Assembly: GCF_001611275.1 (NCBI RefSeq)
Contig: NZ_CP015080.1
Span: 3,276,956 to 3,340,955 of the forward strand
Length of the DNA stretch: 64,000 nt
DNA from: Desulfuromonas sp. DDH964
Lineage (GTDB): Bacteria > Desulfobacterota > Desulfuromonadia > Desulfuromonadales > DDH964
Direction of reading: 5' to 3'
How positions within the stretch are numbered: position 1 is the stretch's first letter; every line of letters starts with the position of its first letter. Both the position numbers and the translations under genes were made by a program. The notes under the pieces are model-generated. The model was given only the letters and a program-made list of their open reading frames with translations, ran no database searches and had not been told where the DNA came from. Positions 24,295 through 32,427 of the stretch are shown here, one piece after another.

Positions 24295-25602
24295 TCAGAT
24301 CTTATCCCCCCGCAGATCCCCCTTGAACAGCGCCCCGGCGCCGCGGCTGGCGCAGAAGTCGCCGCACATGGTGCAGGTCGCTTCGTCTTCCGGGGTACGG
24401 CTGGCGCGGATCGCCCGGGCGTCGTCGGGAAAGAGGGCGAGGTCGAACTGCCGCGGCCAGTCGAGGTCGCGGCGCGCCTTGCTCATCGCCTTGTCGCGCT
24501 GGCGCCCTTTTTCCGGGTACTTGTTCATGTCACCGATGTAGGCGGCGATCTTCGCCGCCTTGACCCCGGCCACCACGTCCGCTTCGTTGGGGAGGGCAAG
24601 ATGCTCGGCGGGGGTAATGTAGCAGATCAGGTCGGCGCCGAAGCGGCTCGACTGGGCGGCGCCGATCGCCGCGGTGATGTGGTCGTAGCCGGGAGCGACA
24701 TCGGTGGCGATAGGACCGAGCATGTAGTAGGGAGCGCCGCCGCTCATCCTTTTTTGCAACTGGATGTTCCCTTTGACCTCGTCGAGCGGTACGTGGCCTG
24801 GTCCCTCGACCAGCATCTGGCACCCCATCTCCCGCCCCAGTTCGGCGAGTTCGCAGTTGATCAGCAGCTCCTGGATCTGCGCCCGGTCCGAGGAGTCGTG
24901 GATCGCTCCGGCGCGCAGGCCGTTGCCAAGGGAGAGGACGGTATCGTACTTCTTGAGGATGCCGACCACCCGGTCGAACTGCTCGTAGAGAGGGTTCTCA
25001 CGGCCGTTGGCGAGCATCCAGGCGACCATCGACACCCCCCCCTTGGAAACCAGCCCGCCGTAGCGGTACCCCTGCTTGCGCAGGCGTTCGATGGTGTAGA
25101 GGTTGATGCCGCAATGGACCGCCATGAAGGCCATGCCGTCGGCGCACTGCTGCTCGATCAGGTCGAAGAGGAGTTCGGCATCGAGCTTGTTGGGGTCGCC
25201 GTAACGCCGCGCCGCCTCGCAAAAGGCCTGGTAGAGAGGGACGTTGCCGACCGGCAGGTCGACGGCGGCGATCACCTCGCGGCGCACCCGGTCGAGGTCG
25301 CCGCCGACGGAAAGCTCCATCAGGGTATCGGCGCCGGCCGCCTGCGCCGCCTGTGCCTTGCGTACCTCGGCGGCGTAATCGATGATATCCGAAGAGGTGC
25401 CGATGGAGGCATTGACTTTGGTCCGCAGGCCCAGGCCGATGCCGACCGCCTGCGGTTGGCGGTTGTGGTTCCAGGGGATGACGATCTTTCCTTCACCGAC
25501 CATCTGCCTGACATATTCGGAAGCCATCTCCTCGGAGCGGGCGACGGCCTCCATCTGGGGAGTGATGATCCCTTTCCGGGCCTGTTCAATCTGAGTCAGC
25601 AT
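24295..25602 (-). CDS. bzaF: ThiC-family radical SAM enzyme in the cobalamin operon, probable 5-hydroxybenzimidazole synthase BzaF
   Basis: The 435-residue protein is a ThiC homologue (VNASIGTSSDIIDY, MELSVGGDLDRVRREV, VEGPGHVPLDEVKGNI, YYMLGPIATDVAPGYDHITAAIG across two motifs). ThiC makes the thiamine pyrimidine from aminoimidazole ribotide; the paralogue BzaF converts the same substrate to 5-hydroxybenzimidazole, a cobamide lower ligand. Context favours BzaF: it lies in the riboswitch-controlled B12 operon with cobT, 24 bases after cbiA, with no thiamine riboswitch and no thi genes nearby. The C-terminal cluster motif reads CTMCGDFC, i.e. Cys-x2-Cys-x3-Cys, one residue shorter than the CSMCGPKFC form of standard ThiC. 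If no other thiC exists in the genome, it could instead be ThiC. Confidence 0.8.
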   Translation of the reverse strand: MLTQIEQARKGIITPQMEAVARSEEMASEYVRQMVGEGKIVIPWNHNRQPQAVGIGLGLRTKVNASIGTSSDIIDYAAEVRKAQAAQAAGADTLMELSVGGDLDRVRREVIAAVDLPVGNVPLYQAFCEAARRYGDPNKLDAELLFDLIEQQCADGMAFMAVHCGINLYTIERLRKQGYRYGGLVSKGGVSMVAWMLANGRENPLYEQFDRVVGILKKYDTVLSLGNGLRAGAIHDSSDRAQIQELLINCELAELGREMGCQMLVEGPGHVPLDEVKGNIQLQKRMSGGAPYYMLGPIATDVAPGYDHITAAIGAAQSSRFGADLICYITPAEHLALPNEADVVAGVKAAKIAAYIGDMNKYPEKGRQRDKAMSKARRDLDWPRQFDLALFPDDARAIRASRTPEDEATCTMCGDFCASRGAGALFKGDLRGDKI

Positions 25603-25626
25603 TACTTATTTCCCTTCTCGGTCCGG

Positions 25627-27021
25627 TCAGGGACGGTGATTGCGGCAACAAGTGACGAAGTGCTCCGCCACCTGCGGGTTGCTGCCGAAATGCAGGTGAA
25701 TATAGGATGCGAGCAGATTGCCGCGGCGAAAACCTTCGTCGGCCAGGGCGGCCCCGTCGCGACGGCTGACCCGGTAGACGCGATCGACAACGGCGCCGGG
25801 CTCGAACTCCGAGTAGTGGAACTCGTGCCCGCGCACCACGGTGCCGGCCGGGCCAAGCAGCGTATCTTTGCGCAGGGTGACCGCGCGATAGCCAAGGGCC
25901 TTGCGGCGCGGCAGGAGGCGCGCCGCGCCGGGGAAAATGCCGGTCATCGCTCGCCCGTCGATCGATTCGGCAAGGAGCATCAGCCCGCCGCATTCGGCGT
26001 AGATCGGCAGGCCGGCGGCGGCCGCCTGCTTTAACCCATCGAGCAGAGAGCGATTGCCCGCCAGCTGGTCGGCATGCAGCTCGGGATAGCCGCCGCCGAG
26101 GTAGAGACCGTCGAGGCCCTCGGGCAACCGCCCGTCGGAGAGCGGCGAGAATTCGACCAGTTCCGCCCCCGCCGCCGCCAGCAGTTCGAGGTTTTCCGGG
26201 TAGTAGAAACAGAAAGCCGCGTCGCGGGCGACGCCGATGCGAACCTTTGGGGGCCGAATCCTTGGGGTCAGGTCTTGACATGGGACACGAGTGTCCCATG
26301 TCAAGACCTGACCCCTTCCGTCCAGCCGACCCCTTCCGCCCAGCAGCCGGTCGAGATCGACATGACGCTCGATCGCGTCGGCCAGACGGGCGAAAAACTC
26401 TTCGTCGCGGCCGCAATCGCCAGCGGTGACGAGCCCGAGGTGGCGCTCCGGCAGGGCCAGCTCCGCCGCCCGCGGCAGGCAACCCAGAAGGGGGGGGAGG
26501 CCGGGGACCGCGGCGAGGGCTTCGGTGAGCAGGGCGCGGTGGTTGTCACTGCCGACCCGGTTGCAGAGGACGCCGGCAAACTCGAGCCGTGGCTCGAAGT
26601 TGACGAAGCCCTGCACCAGCGCCGCAGCGCTGCGCGCCTGGGCGCGGGCATCGATCACCAGCAGCACCCGGGCGCCGAGCCAGCGGGCGATCTCGGCGCT
26701 GGACCCGGTGTCACTGCCACCCGCCGCGCCGTCGAAGAGGCCCATGACCCCCTCGATGACCGCCAGATCGGCACCGGCGCTGCTCCGCGCAAAGCTTTCC
26801 CGGACCCAGGCCTCGCCGCACATCCAGCCGTCGAGATTGCGACTGCTGCCCCCGCAGGCGGCGGCGTGGTGGCCGGGGTCGATAAAGTCGGGGCCGACCT
26901 TGAATGGCGCCACCACCAGGCCGCGCCGGCGCATTGCGGCGAGCAGGCCGAGGGTGACGGTGGTCTTGCCGCAACCGCTGGCCGGGGCGGCGATCAGCAG
27001 CGGACGCATGACATCAGCCAT
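25627..27021 (-). CDS. cbiA: Cobyrinic acid a,c-diamide synthase CbiA
   Basis: CbiA amidates the a and c side chains of cobyrinic acid using glutamine and ATP. The N-terminal domain has the P-loop APASGCGKTT, FKVGPDFIDPGHH and VIEGVMGLFDGAA; the C-terminal amidotransferase has YAECGGLMLLAES with the catalytic Cys and the end SYIHLHFGSNP. Between the domains, at about residues 236-253, lies an extra peptide containing QVLTWDTRVPCQDLTP that is encoded by a 52-base palindrome and is absent from the usual family plan. The frame remains open. Start: ATG at 27021 overlaps the cobC stop; ATG at 27009 (MRPLLIAAPASG) is equally good on family grounds. Confidence 0.93.
   Translation of the reverse strand: MADVMRPLLIAAPASGCGKTTVTLGLLAAMRRRGLVVAPFKVGPDFIDPGHHAAACGGSSRNLDGWMCGEAWVRESFARSSAGADLAVIEGVMGLFDGAAGGSDTGSSAEIARWLGARVLLVIDARAQARSAAALVQGFVNFEPRLEFAGVLCNRVGSDNHRALLTEALAAVPGLPPLLGCLPRAAELALPERHLGLVTAGDCGRDEEFFARLADAIERHVDLDRLLGGRGRLDGRGQVLTWDTRVPCQDLTPRIRPPKVRIGVARDAAFCFYYPENLELLAAAGAELVEFSPLSDGRLPEGLDGLYLGGGYPELHADQLAGNRSLLDGLKQAAAAGLPIYAECGGLMLLAESIDGRAMTGIFPGAARLLPRRKALGYRAVTLRKDTLLGPAGTVVRGHEFHYSEFEPGAVVDRVYRVSRRDGAALADEGFRRGNLLASYIHLHFGSNPQVAEHFVTCCRNHRP
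26264..26315. repeat. 52-base near-perfect palindrome inside the cbiA coding region
   Basis: Two 24-base arms (26264-26287 and 26292-26315) are exact reverse complements around the 4-base loop CGAG. The arms start GGGGTCAGGTCTTGACA. This resembles REP-type palindromes that are mobilised by REP-associated tyrosine (IS200-like) transposases, a resemblance from memory rather than a search. It is inserted between the two domains of CbiA without breaking the frame. A direct copy of the short end CGACCCCTTCCG-type sequence follows at about 26316-26340. Confidence 0.85.
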
Positions 27022-27613
27022 TGAGCAGGCGCACGACCGAATTCCCGTCGGCGAAATAGTCGATGATATTGAGGCAGCCGTAATCCTGCTCGACACTGAA
27101 GAGCGATTGGAGGGGGGCGCCGATAGCATCGAGCAGAATTACCCGGTTGACGCCGCCGTGGGCCACCACGACCACCTCCTCGCCCTGATGACGGGCGACG
27201 ATTCCCCGTATCGCCGGCAGCACCCGGCCGGCGAGATCGATCAGGTTTTCCCCTCCCGGAACCCGGTAGTGAACAACGTCGTCCAACCGCGCCTGCCACT
27301 GCTGCGGATAGCGGCTTTTCAGCTCCTGCCAGGTCATCCCCTCCCAGGCGCCGATGTGCAGTTCCCGCAGGTCGGCGAGCGCCGCCGGCTGCAGGGCAAA
27401 GGGTTGCGCCAACACCCGGGCCCCCAGCAGGGTGCGCTGCAGGTCGCTGCAATAGACCGCCTTGATCGGCTTGCCGGCGAGGCGCAGCTGCAGCATGCCG
27501 AACTGGGCCTCCCCCCGGGGGGTGAGGGGGACATCGCCCTGGCCGTTGTAGCGTTTTTCCTCGTGGCCGACCACCTGGCCATGGCGCACGAGGTAGATGC
27601 GGGTCCGGGTCAT
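27014..27613 (-). CDS. cobC: Alpha-ribazole phosphatase CobC (histidine phosphatase family)
   Basis: CobC removes the 5' phosphate in the nucleotide-loop assembly. The 199-residue protein has the catalytic YLVRHGQV near the start, RYNGQGDVPLTPRGEAQ, YCSDLQRTLLGAR, LRELHIGAWEGMTWQEL and the second His in VVVVAHGGVNRVI. The phosphatase family is broad, but the location between cobS and cbiA supports CobC. The stop codon overlaps the upstream-most cbiA start. Confidence 0.9.
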   Translation of the reverse strand: MTRTRIYLVRHGQVVGHEEKRYNGQGDVPLTPRGEAQFGMLQLRLAGKPIKAVYCSDLQRTLLGARVLAQPFALQPAALADLRELHIGAWEGMTWQELKSRYPQQWQARLDDVVHYRVPGGENLIDLAGRVLPAIRGIVARHQGEEVVVVAHGGVNRVILLDAIGAPLQSLFSVEQDYGCLNIIDYFADGNSVVRLLNG

Positions 27614-27638
27614 GACAGCTTCCTTTCCGGGGCGACCA

Positions 27639-28391
27639 TCAGTGGCTCACTGCCAGCACCAGCAGCAGGACCACGATCTCAACGACCTCGGTGGCGCCGC
27701 CGAGGACATCGCCGGTCACACCACCGAGACGGCGGTTGAAGTAGCGGATCAGCAGGGCTGCCACCACCGCCAGCAGGAAGAAGAGGAGGATCCCCTGGAG
27801 ATGGAACAGGACAAGGACGGCGGCCAGCAGCGTCGCCGTGGCGATCAGCATTTCCCGCTCGCCGACCTGCTCGACAAAGATCCTGCCGGTGCCGCCCTCG
27901 GCCCGCAGGTAGCGGCAGTTGACCGCCAGCACCACCTGGATCCAGCGCCCGGCCGCCGGCATCAGCACCAGCGCCGCCGCCTTGGCGGGGAGCGGAATGT
28001 TGGTCAGGCTCAGGTACTTGAGGAGCAGGGTCATGACCAGGCCGACGGCGCCGATGGCGCCAACCCGGCTGTCCTTCATGATACGGAGGATTCCCTCCCG
28101 GTCGCGCCCGCCGGCGAGACCGTCAATCAGGTCGGCGATGCCGTCGAGGTGCAGGGCGCCGGTGGCGCCGATCAGCAGCAGCAGCAGGAGCGCGTCGAGC
28201 ACCGCCCGCGGCAGCAGCAGCCCGAGGAACCAGTCGGCCACCACCAGCAGCAGGCCGAGGGTGAGGCCGACCGCCGGGAAGAAGGCCATGCTGCGGGCGA
28301 GCCGCGGCGGCTCCAGCGCCAGGTTGCGAGCCACCGGGAAGACCGTCAGGAAGGCGATGGCGGCCCGGAAATCGTCCCACTGCTCTTTCAT
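27639..28391 (-). CDS. cobS: Adenosylcobinamide-GDP ribazoletransferase (cobalamin synthase) CobS
   Basis: CobS is an integral membrane enzyme that joins adenosylcobinamide-GDP to alpha-ribazole (phosphate). The 250-residue protein begins [10 protein letters not shown], has [19 protein letters not shown], the Mg-binding [29 protein letters not shown] and many membrane helices, a full family match. The ATG overlaps the cobT stop by 4 bases. It would place the benzimidazole nucleotide made by CobT on the corrinoid. Confidence 0.95.
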   Translation of the reverse strand: MKEQWDDFRAAIAFLTVFPVARNLALEPPRLARSMAFFPAVGLTLGLLLVVADWFLGLLLPRAVLDALLLLLLIGATGALHLDGIADLIDGLAGGRDREGILRIMKDSRVGAIGAVGLVMTLLLKYLSLTNIPLPAKAAALVLMPAAGRWIQVVLAVNCRYLRAEGGTGRIFVEQVGEREMLIATATLLAAVLVLFHLQGILLFFLLAVVAALLIRYFNRRLGGVTGDVLGGATEVVEIVVLLLVLAVSH

Positions 28392-29440
28392 GCATCGCTC
28401 CCGCGGCTGACCCCGGCATCGTCAAAGGTGGCAATTTCGCGCAGGCCGCGCAACGCCGCCTCGATCAGCCCCATCGCCAGCGCCCCCCCGGTCCCTTCGC
28501 CCAGGCGCATCTGCAGATCGAGAATCGGCTTCTGGCCAATCCGTTCGAGCATGGCGGTATGGCCAACCTCCACCGACTGGTGGGCAGCGAAGATATAGTC
28601 CCTGACCTCGGGGTGGAGCTGCACTGCGATCAGGGCGCCGGCGGTGGAGATAAAGCCGTCGACAACGACCGGCAGCTTGAGCGCTGCGCAGCCGAGGACC
28701 AGCCCGGCGATACCGCCGATTTCGAAGCCGCCGACCTTTGCGAGGACATCGACCGGGTCCTTGGGGTCGGGACGGTTGACCTGCAACGCCCGGGATATGG
28801 CCGAGAGTTTGCGCACCAGGCCGGCATCGTCGATGCCGGTGCCGCGGTGGGTCACCGCTTCCACCGGCAGTCCGGTGAAGACGGCGGCAATGGCCGCCGA
28901 GGGGGTGGTATTGCCGATCCCCATGTCACCGGTACCGACCAGGTCGATCCCCCGGGCGACGCACTCCTCGGCAACGGCGATGCCGGTCTCGAGGGCCTGC
29001 ACCGCCTGCGCGCGGCTCATGGCGGGGCCAAGGGCGAGGTTGGCGGTGCCGCGGGCGATCTTCCGGTCGAGTAACCCCGCGTGGGGAGGAAAGTCGTAAT
29101 CGACCCCCATGTCGACCACCGTCACCCCGGCACCGACCTGACGCGCCAGGGCGTTCACCGCAGCGCCGCCGGCGAGGAAGTTGAGAACCATCTGCGGCGT
29201 CACCGCGCGGGGGAAGGCGCTGACCCCCTCGGCGCAGACGCCGTGATCGCCGGCAAAGGTAAAGATGGTCTTGGCGCGCACCGTCTCCCGGCCGCTGATG
29301 GCGACAAAGCGCCGGGCGAACTCTTCGAGGCGGCCGAGGGAGCCGCAGGGCTTGGTCTGCTGATCGAGGCGGGCCTGCACGGCCGCCAGCCTGGCGGTCG
29401 AGACCGGCTCAATCCGGTCGAGGGTCTCCTGCAAAGTCAT
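28388..29440 (-). CDS. cobT: Nicotinate-nucleotide-benzimidazole phosphoribosyltransferase CobT
   Basis: CobT activates the lower-ligand base to alpha-ribotide. The 350-residue protein shows [72 protein letters not shown] and the catalytic Glu in [19 protein letters not shown]. All are typical. Its likely substrate here is 5-hydroxybenzimidazole, given the bzaF-like gene in the same operon; this last point is inference, since CobT enzymes accept several benzimidazoles. Confidence 0.95.
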   Translation of the reverse strand: MTLQETLDRIEPVSTARLAAVQARLDQQTKPCGSLGRLEEFARRFVAISGRETVRAKTIFTFAGDHGVCAEGVSAFPRAVTPQMVLNFLAGGAAVNALARQVGAGVTVVDMGVDYDFPPHAGLLDRKIARGTANLALGPAMSRAQAVQALETGIAVAEECVARGIDLVGTGDMGIGNTTPSAAIAAVFTGLPVEAVTHRGTGIDDAGLVRKLSAISRALQVNRPDPKDPVDVLAKVGGFEIGGIAGLVLGCAALKLPVVVDGFISTAGALIAVQLHPEVRDYIFAAHQSVEVGHTAMLERIGQKPILDLQMRLGEGTGGALAMGLIEAALRGLREIATFDDAGVSRGSDA

Positions 29441-29479
29441 CGAAATTCACTCCCTGGCAATTTCAAAAGATCGGGTCGT

Positions 29480-30001
29480 CTATTTCAGCCGCAGCGGCAA
29501 CCCGGCGACGACCAGCCAGGCCTCGCTGGCGGCTGCGGCCAGCAATTGGCCGGCCTCACCGGCGAGATCGCGGAACTGGCGGGCCATCGGGTTATCCGGC
29601 ACGATGCCGGCCCCGAGTTCGTTATTGACCAGGTAGACCGGGGCGGCTAGCTGCCGCAACTGAGCCACCAGCTGCTCCACCGCGGCAAGGACCGGCCCGG
29701 CGGCTTCGCCATGGTGAAAGAACGCGTTGGAGAGCCACAGGGTCAGGCAGTCGATCAGGACGGCCCCTCGCCCCACGGCCGCGGCCGGCAGACGCAAGGT
29801 CAACTCCAGAGGTTCCTCCAGGGTGTCCCAGCGCGGGCCGCGGGCCGCCTGGTGGCGGGCGATACGCTCCCGCATCTCGTCATCGCCGCCCCTCCCGGTC
29901 GCTACAAAAAGGAGCGACCCGGGGTGCCCTTCGGCGCGGCGCTGGGCGTAAGCGCTCTTGCCGGAACGGGTCCCCCCGGTAATGAAGATCAACTCGGCCA
30001 T
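29480..30001 (-). CDS. cobU: Adenosylcobinamide kinase/guanylyltransferase CobU
   Basis: CobU phosphorylates adenosylcobinamide and transfers GMP to it. The 173-residue protein has the P-loop FITGGTRSGKSAYAQ, the guanylylated His region RIARHQAARGPRWDTLEEP, LIDCLTLWLSNAF, VYLVNNELGAGIVPDNPMAR and a C-terminal GLPLRLK, all standard for CobU/CobP. It starts four bases after the cobO stop codon. A lone 39-base gap separates it from cobT. Confidence 0.95.
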   Translation of the reverse strand: MAELIFITGGTRSGKSAYAQRRAEGHPGSLLFVATGRGGDDEMRERIARHQAARGPRWDTLEEPLELTLRLPAAAVGRGAVLIDCLTLWLSNAFFHHGEAAGPVLAAVEQLVAQLRQLAAPVYLVNNELGAGIVPDNPMARQFRDLAGEAGQLLAAAASEAWLVVAGLPLRLK

Positions 30002-30005
30002 GGGT

Positions 30006-30530
30006 TCAGTATTCGATTCCGGCGCGGGCCGGAATCCCCTCGGAGTAGGGGTGACGCACCGCCTCCATCCGCGTCACCAGGTCGGCCCGGGCGGCCAGTT
30101 CGTCCGGGGCATGGCGGCCGGTGAAGAGGAGTTCGACATGGGCCGGACGCTCCGCGATCAGCTGCAGCACCTCCTGAAGAGCGAGATCGCCCCGGTGCAG
30201 GGCATTGTTCCCTTCATCGAAGATCGCCAGATCGATTTCCCCGGACAGAACCCGCGCCCGGCCCCGTGCGAAGGCCTGACGCACCGACTCGGTGACCAGC
30301 GCTGGCGGCGGCCGCTGGCCGATAATGCCGATCCCGGCGGTGATGATTTCGATACCGGGCAGGGTTTCCAGAATGGCGACCTCACCACTGATCGAATCCG
30401 CCGACTTCAGAAACCGGACCAGCAGCACCCGCAGCCCCTGGCCGAGGGCACGCAGCGCCAGCCCGGTGGCGGCGGTCGTCTTCCCCTTTCCGGCTCCGGT
30501 ATAGACCTGGACCAGTCCCGGCTGTGGCAT
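30006..30530 (-). CDS. cobO: Corrinoid adenosyltransferase CobO (CobA/BtuR type)
   Basis: This enzyme transfers the adenosyl group from ATP to cob(I)yrinic acid a,c-diamide or other corrinoids. The roughly 174-residue protein has VYTGAGKGKTTAATGLALRA, VRFLKSADSISGE, LAIFDEGNNALHRGDL, and LLFTGRHAPDELAARADLVT, typical of the BtuR/CobO family. It is the first gene after the cobalamin riboswitch and terminator, so its expression should fall when adenosylcobalamin is plentiful. ATG at 30530 is preceded by GGGGGA; a GTG two codons earlier is an alternative. Confidence 0.95.
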   Translation of the reverse strand: MPQPGLVQVYTGAGKGKTTAATGLALRALGQGLRVLLVRFLKSADSISGEVAILETLPGIEIITAGIGIIGQRPPPALVTESVRQAFARGRARVLSGEIDLAIFDEGNNALHRGDLALQEVLQLIAERPAHVELLFTGRHAPDELAARADLVTRMEAVRHPYSEGIPARAGIEY

Positions 30531-30547
30531 ATTCACTCCCCCGGCCT

Positions 30548-30581
30548 ACAGAAAAGCCCCGATTTCGCGAGAAATCGGGGC
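30548..30581 (-). terminator. Intrinsic terminator of the cobalamin riboswitch
   Basis: GCCCCGATTTC and GAAATCGGGGC form an 11-base perfect stem with loop GCGA, followed on the minus strand by CTTTTCTG. It lies between the riboswitch aptamer and the cobO start codon, as expected for a transcription-attenuation expression platform. Confidence 0.88.
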
Positions 30582-30644
30582 CGGCTGGCACAATGCACCA
30601 TGAAGACCCGAACCGTTCCCGCGAAGGGTTCGTTACTGCGACAT

Positions 30645-30815
30645 CCGGGCAGGTCTCCTGGCTCGTGGGTCGATTTACTGGCCGTGCCTTCCCGTCCCGG
30701 GAAGGGACAGTGGCTCGATCGGCGGTCATCACCACTTACAGTTGCGGGGCAGCGAGGGAGTCTCACCCTCTTCCCTATTCTCCCGCCGGCATCTCGCGAC
30801 GCGGGCAGGCACCCG
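30645..30815 (-). promoter_or_regulatory. Cobalamin riboswitch controlling the cob/cbi operon
   Basis: On the minus strand this stretch has the landmarks of the AdoCbl riboswitch in order: GGGTGCC at the 5' side, AATAGGGAA, GTGAGACTCCC, the highly conserved box GCTGCCCCGCAACTGTAAG (30735-30753), the GCCACTGTCCC / GGGAAGGC arm, and GAGCCAGGAGACCTGCC at the 3' side. It precedes cobO and is followed by an intrinsic terminator. Bound adenosylcobalamin would favour termination, shutting the whole operon down, including cobalt uptake and the bzaF-like gene. Confidence 0.97.
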
Positions 30816-30887
30816 AATGGTTGATTGTCGCTCTTTTGTAGCAGAGGCGCGCAGAGCCTGTCAACGGGAATACCAAAGACGAGCTGG

Positions 30888-31484
30888 CTACTCCTTGCCG
30901 GCCTCTTCCAGGGCGACGCCGAGGCGTTGCCAGATCTCATCCCGACCTTCGCGGGTCTTGGCTGAGAAGAGGGTGAAGGCGTCGGCCGGCAGACCGGTCG
31001 CCGCGAAGATCGGCGCGAGCTGGCGGGCGCGCTGGCCGCGGCTGATCTTGTCCACCTTGGTGATCACCGGGATAGTCGGCACGCCGAACTCCTCGAGCCA
31101 GTCGAGAAGCTGCAGGTCTTCCCCATAGGGGACCCGGCGCACATCGAAGAGCAGAACGACCGCCCGCAGGCAGGAACGGGTCTCAAGGTAGGTCCGCACC
31201 ATCGGCCCCCAATCCTTGCGCACCGCCATCGGCACCTTGGCAAAGCCGTAGCCGGGGAGGTCGACCAGGCCGAGCTCGCCGTTGACGAGAAAGAAGTTGA
31301 GCAACTGGGTGCGCCCCGGCGTGGAGGAGGTACGGACCAGCGCGCGCCGGTTGAGGAGGGTGTTGATCAGGCTGCTCTTGCCGACATTGCTGCGCCCGGC
31401 GAAAGCGATCTCCGGCCAGAGCGCCTCGGGATAATGGCCGGGAGCGGTACAGCTTTTCAAGAATTCGGTCGATTTAATCTGCAC
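30888..31484 (-). CDS. engB: Ribosome biogenesis GTPase EngB/YsxC
   Basis: EngB is an essential TRAFAC-class GTPase needed for assembly of the large ribosomal subunit. The 198-residue protein shows G1 [11 protein letters not shown]2/switch region [15 protein letters not shown]3 [14 protein letters not shown]4 VITKVDK and G5 FSAKTREG. Length is normal. Its transcript runs toward the cobalamin riboswitch, about 70 bases away, but it is not part of that pathway. Upstream is a divergent gap shared with the ferritin gene. Confidence 0.96.
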   Translation of the reverse strand: MQIKSTEFLKSCTAPGHYPEALWPEIAFAGRSNVGKSSLINTLLNRRALVRTSSTPGRTQLLNFFLVNGELGLVDLPGYGFAKVPMAVRKDWGPMVRTYLETRSCLRAVVLLFDVRRVPYGEDLQLLDWLEEFGVPTIPVITKVDKISRGQRARQLAPIFAATGLPADAFTLFSAKTREGRDEIWQRLGVALEEAGKE

Positions 31485-31810
31485 GCGAGGTCCTGGCTGG
31501 GAAAAGGAAAAGGTGGGCGGCGGGGATTCCGAACTTTAGTATCTCTCGCCGCTATGCTAGCATGGAGCCCGACGCGAGGGAAGCGTTGAAACGGGTGACC
31601 TCGGGTAAGATTCCAGGGCATCTGCAACCAAACTCAAGGGTCATTCCGTTATTTTTTCCAGATCAACGCCAATCAGCGTTTGCCCGCTGCTCCTCATCGG
31701 AGCCCGTTCCATCCCTCGCCAAGAGAAGTCGGCAACTGGACAAAACGGCGCACCGTGATATAAATCGGGCAGCCACTTCACCAGCCGTAACGCTCATCAT
31801 GGAGGCATAA
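31485..31810. other. Divergent intergenic region between engB and ferritin gene
   Basis: This 326-base stretch should hold the promoters of engB (minus) and the ferritin gene (plus). A perfect 10-base palindrome, ATGCTAGCAT, lies at 31554-31563. The ferritin ribosome site GGAGG is at its right end. An in-frame 82-codon reading in this gap has no family resemblance and ends at the ferritin start; I do not call it a gene. I could not confidently place -35/-10 boxes or a Fur site. Confidence 0.5.
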
Positions 31811-32332
31811 ATGCTTAGTACCAAGCTACAGGATGCGATGAACGAACAGATGAAGAACGAATTCTTCTCGGCCTATCTCTACATGGCGATGGCGGGCTAT
31901 TTCCAGGCCGAGGATCTGCCCGGGTTCGCCACCTGGATGCGGGTTCAGGCCCTGGAGGAAATGACCCACGGCGAACGTTTTTTCAATTTCATCTGTGATG
32001 TCAACAGCCGCACCAACCTGCTGCCGATCGCCGGCCCGCGCAATGACTTCAAGTCGCCCCTCGAAGCCTTTGAATACGGCCTGGAACATGAGCGGTTCGT
32101 CACCGACAGCATCAACAAACTCATGGACCTGGCCAAGGCCGAGAGCAACCATGCGGCGCAGATCATGCTGCAATGGTTCGTCACCGAGCAGGTCGAGGAG
32201 GAGTCCAACTTCTCCCTGATCATCCGCAAGCTGAAACGTGTCGAAGGGGACGGACGCGGCCTGTTGCTCCTCGACCAGGAACTGGGCCAGCGGGTTTTCG
32301 TCCCGCCGGCTGCGGCCGGCGCTGGCGCCTGA
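31811..32332 (+). CDS. ftnA: Ferritin (bacterial FtnA type)
   Basis: The 173-residue protein is a nonheme ferritin storing iron in a 24-mer shell. It begins MLSTKLQDAMNEQMKNEFFSAY with the ferroxidase Glu, then FATWMRVQALEEMTHGERFF with EExxH, and EQVEEESNFSLIIRKLK in helix D, the typical ferroxidase ligands. Length is normal; the last residues (PPAAAGAGA) are a low-complexity tail. Ribosome site GGAGG lies 6 bases before the ATG. A strong terminator follows. Likely responds to iron, but no regulator site was identified. Confidence 0.95.
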   Translation: MLSTKLQDAMNEQMKNEFFSAYLYMAMAGYFQAEDLPGFATWMRVQALEEMTHGERFFNFICDVNSRTNLLPIAGPRNDFKSPLEAFEYGLEHERFVTDSINKLMDLAKAESNHAAQIMLQWFVTEQVEEESNFSLIIRKLKRVEGDGRGLLLLDQELGQRVFVPPAAAGAGA

Positions 32333-32354
32333 CCGGGGCCAAGAACGAAAACGG

Positions 32355-32390
32355 GAGGGGCGACCTCGACAGGTCGCCCCTCTCGTATTC
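32355..32390 (+). terminator. Hairpin terminator after the ferritin gene
   Basis: GAGGGGCGACCT and AGGTCGCCCCTC form a 12-base perfect stem with the loop CGAC at 32367-32370, followed by TCGTATTC. The tail is T-containing rather than a pure T run, so efficiency may be moderate. It lies 23 bases after the ferritin stop codon. Confidence 0.7.
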
Positions 32391-32427
32391 AGGGGAGGCA
32401 GCCTGTTCCGGCCCCGATCCGGGTTCC

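Noticed and set aside
31562..31810. 82-codon plus-strand reading directly before the ferritin gene
   Set aside because: No family likeness, no ribosome site, and it ends exactly at the ferritin ribosome-site region; it looks like a chance open frame.
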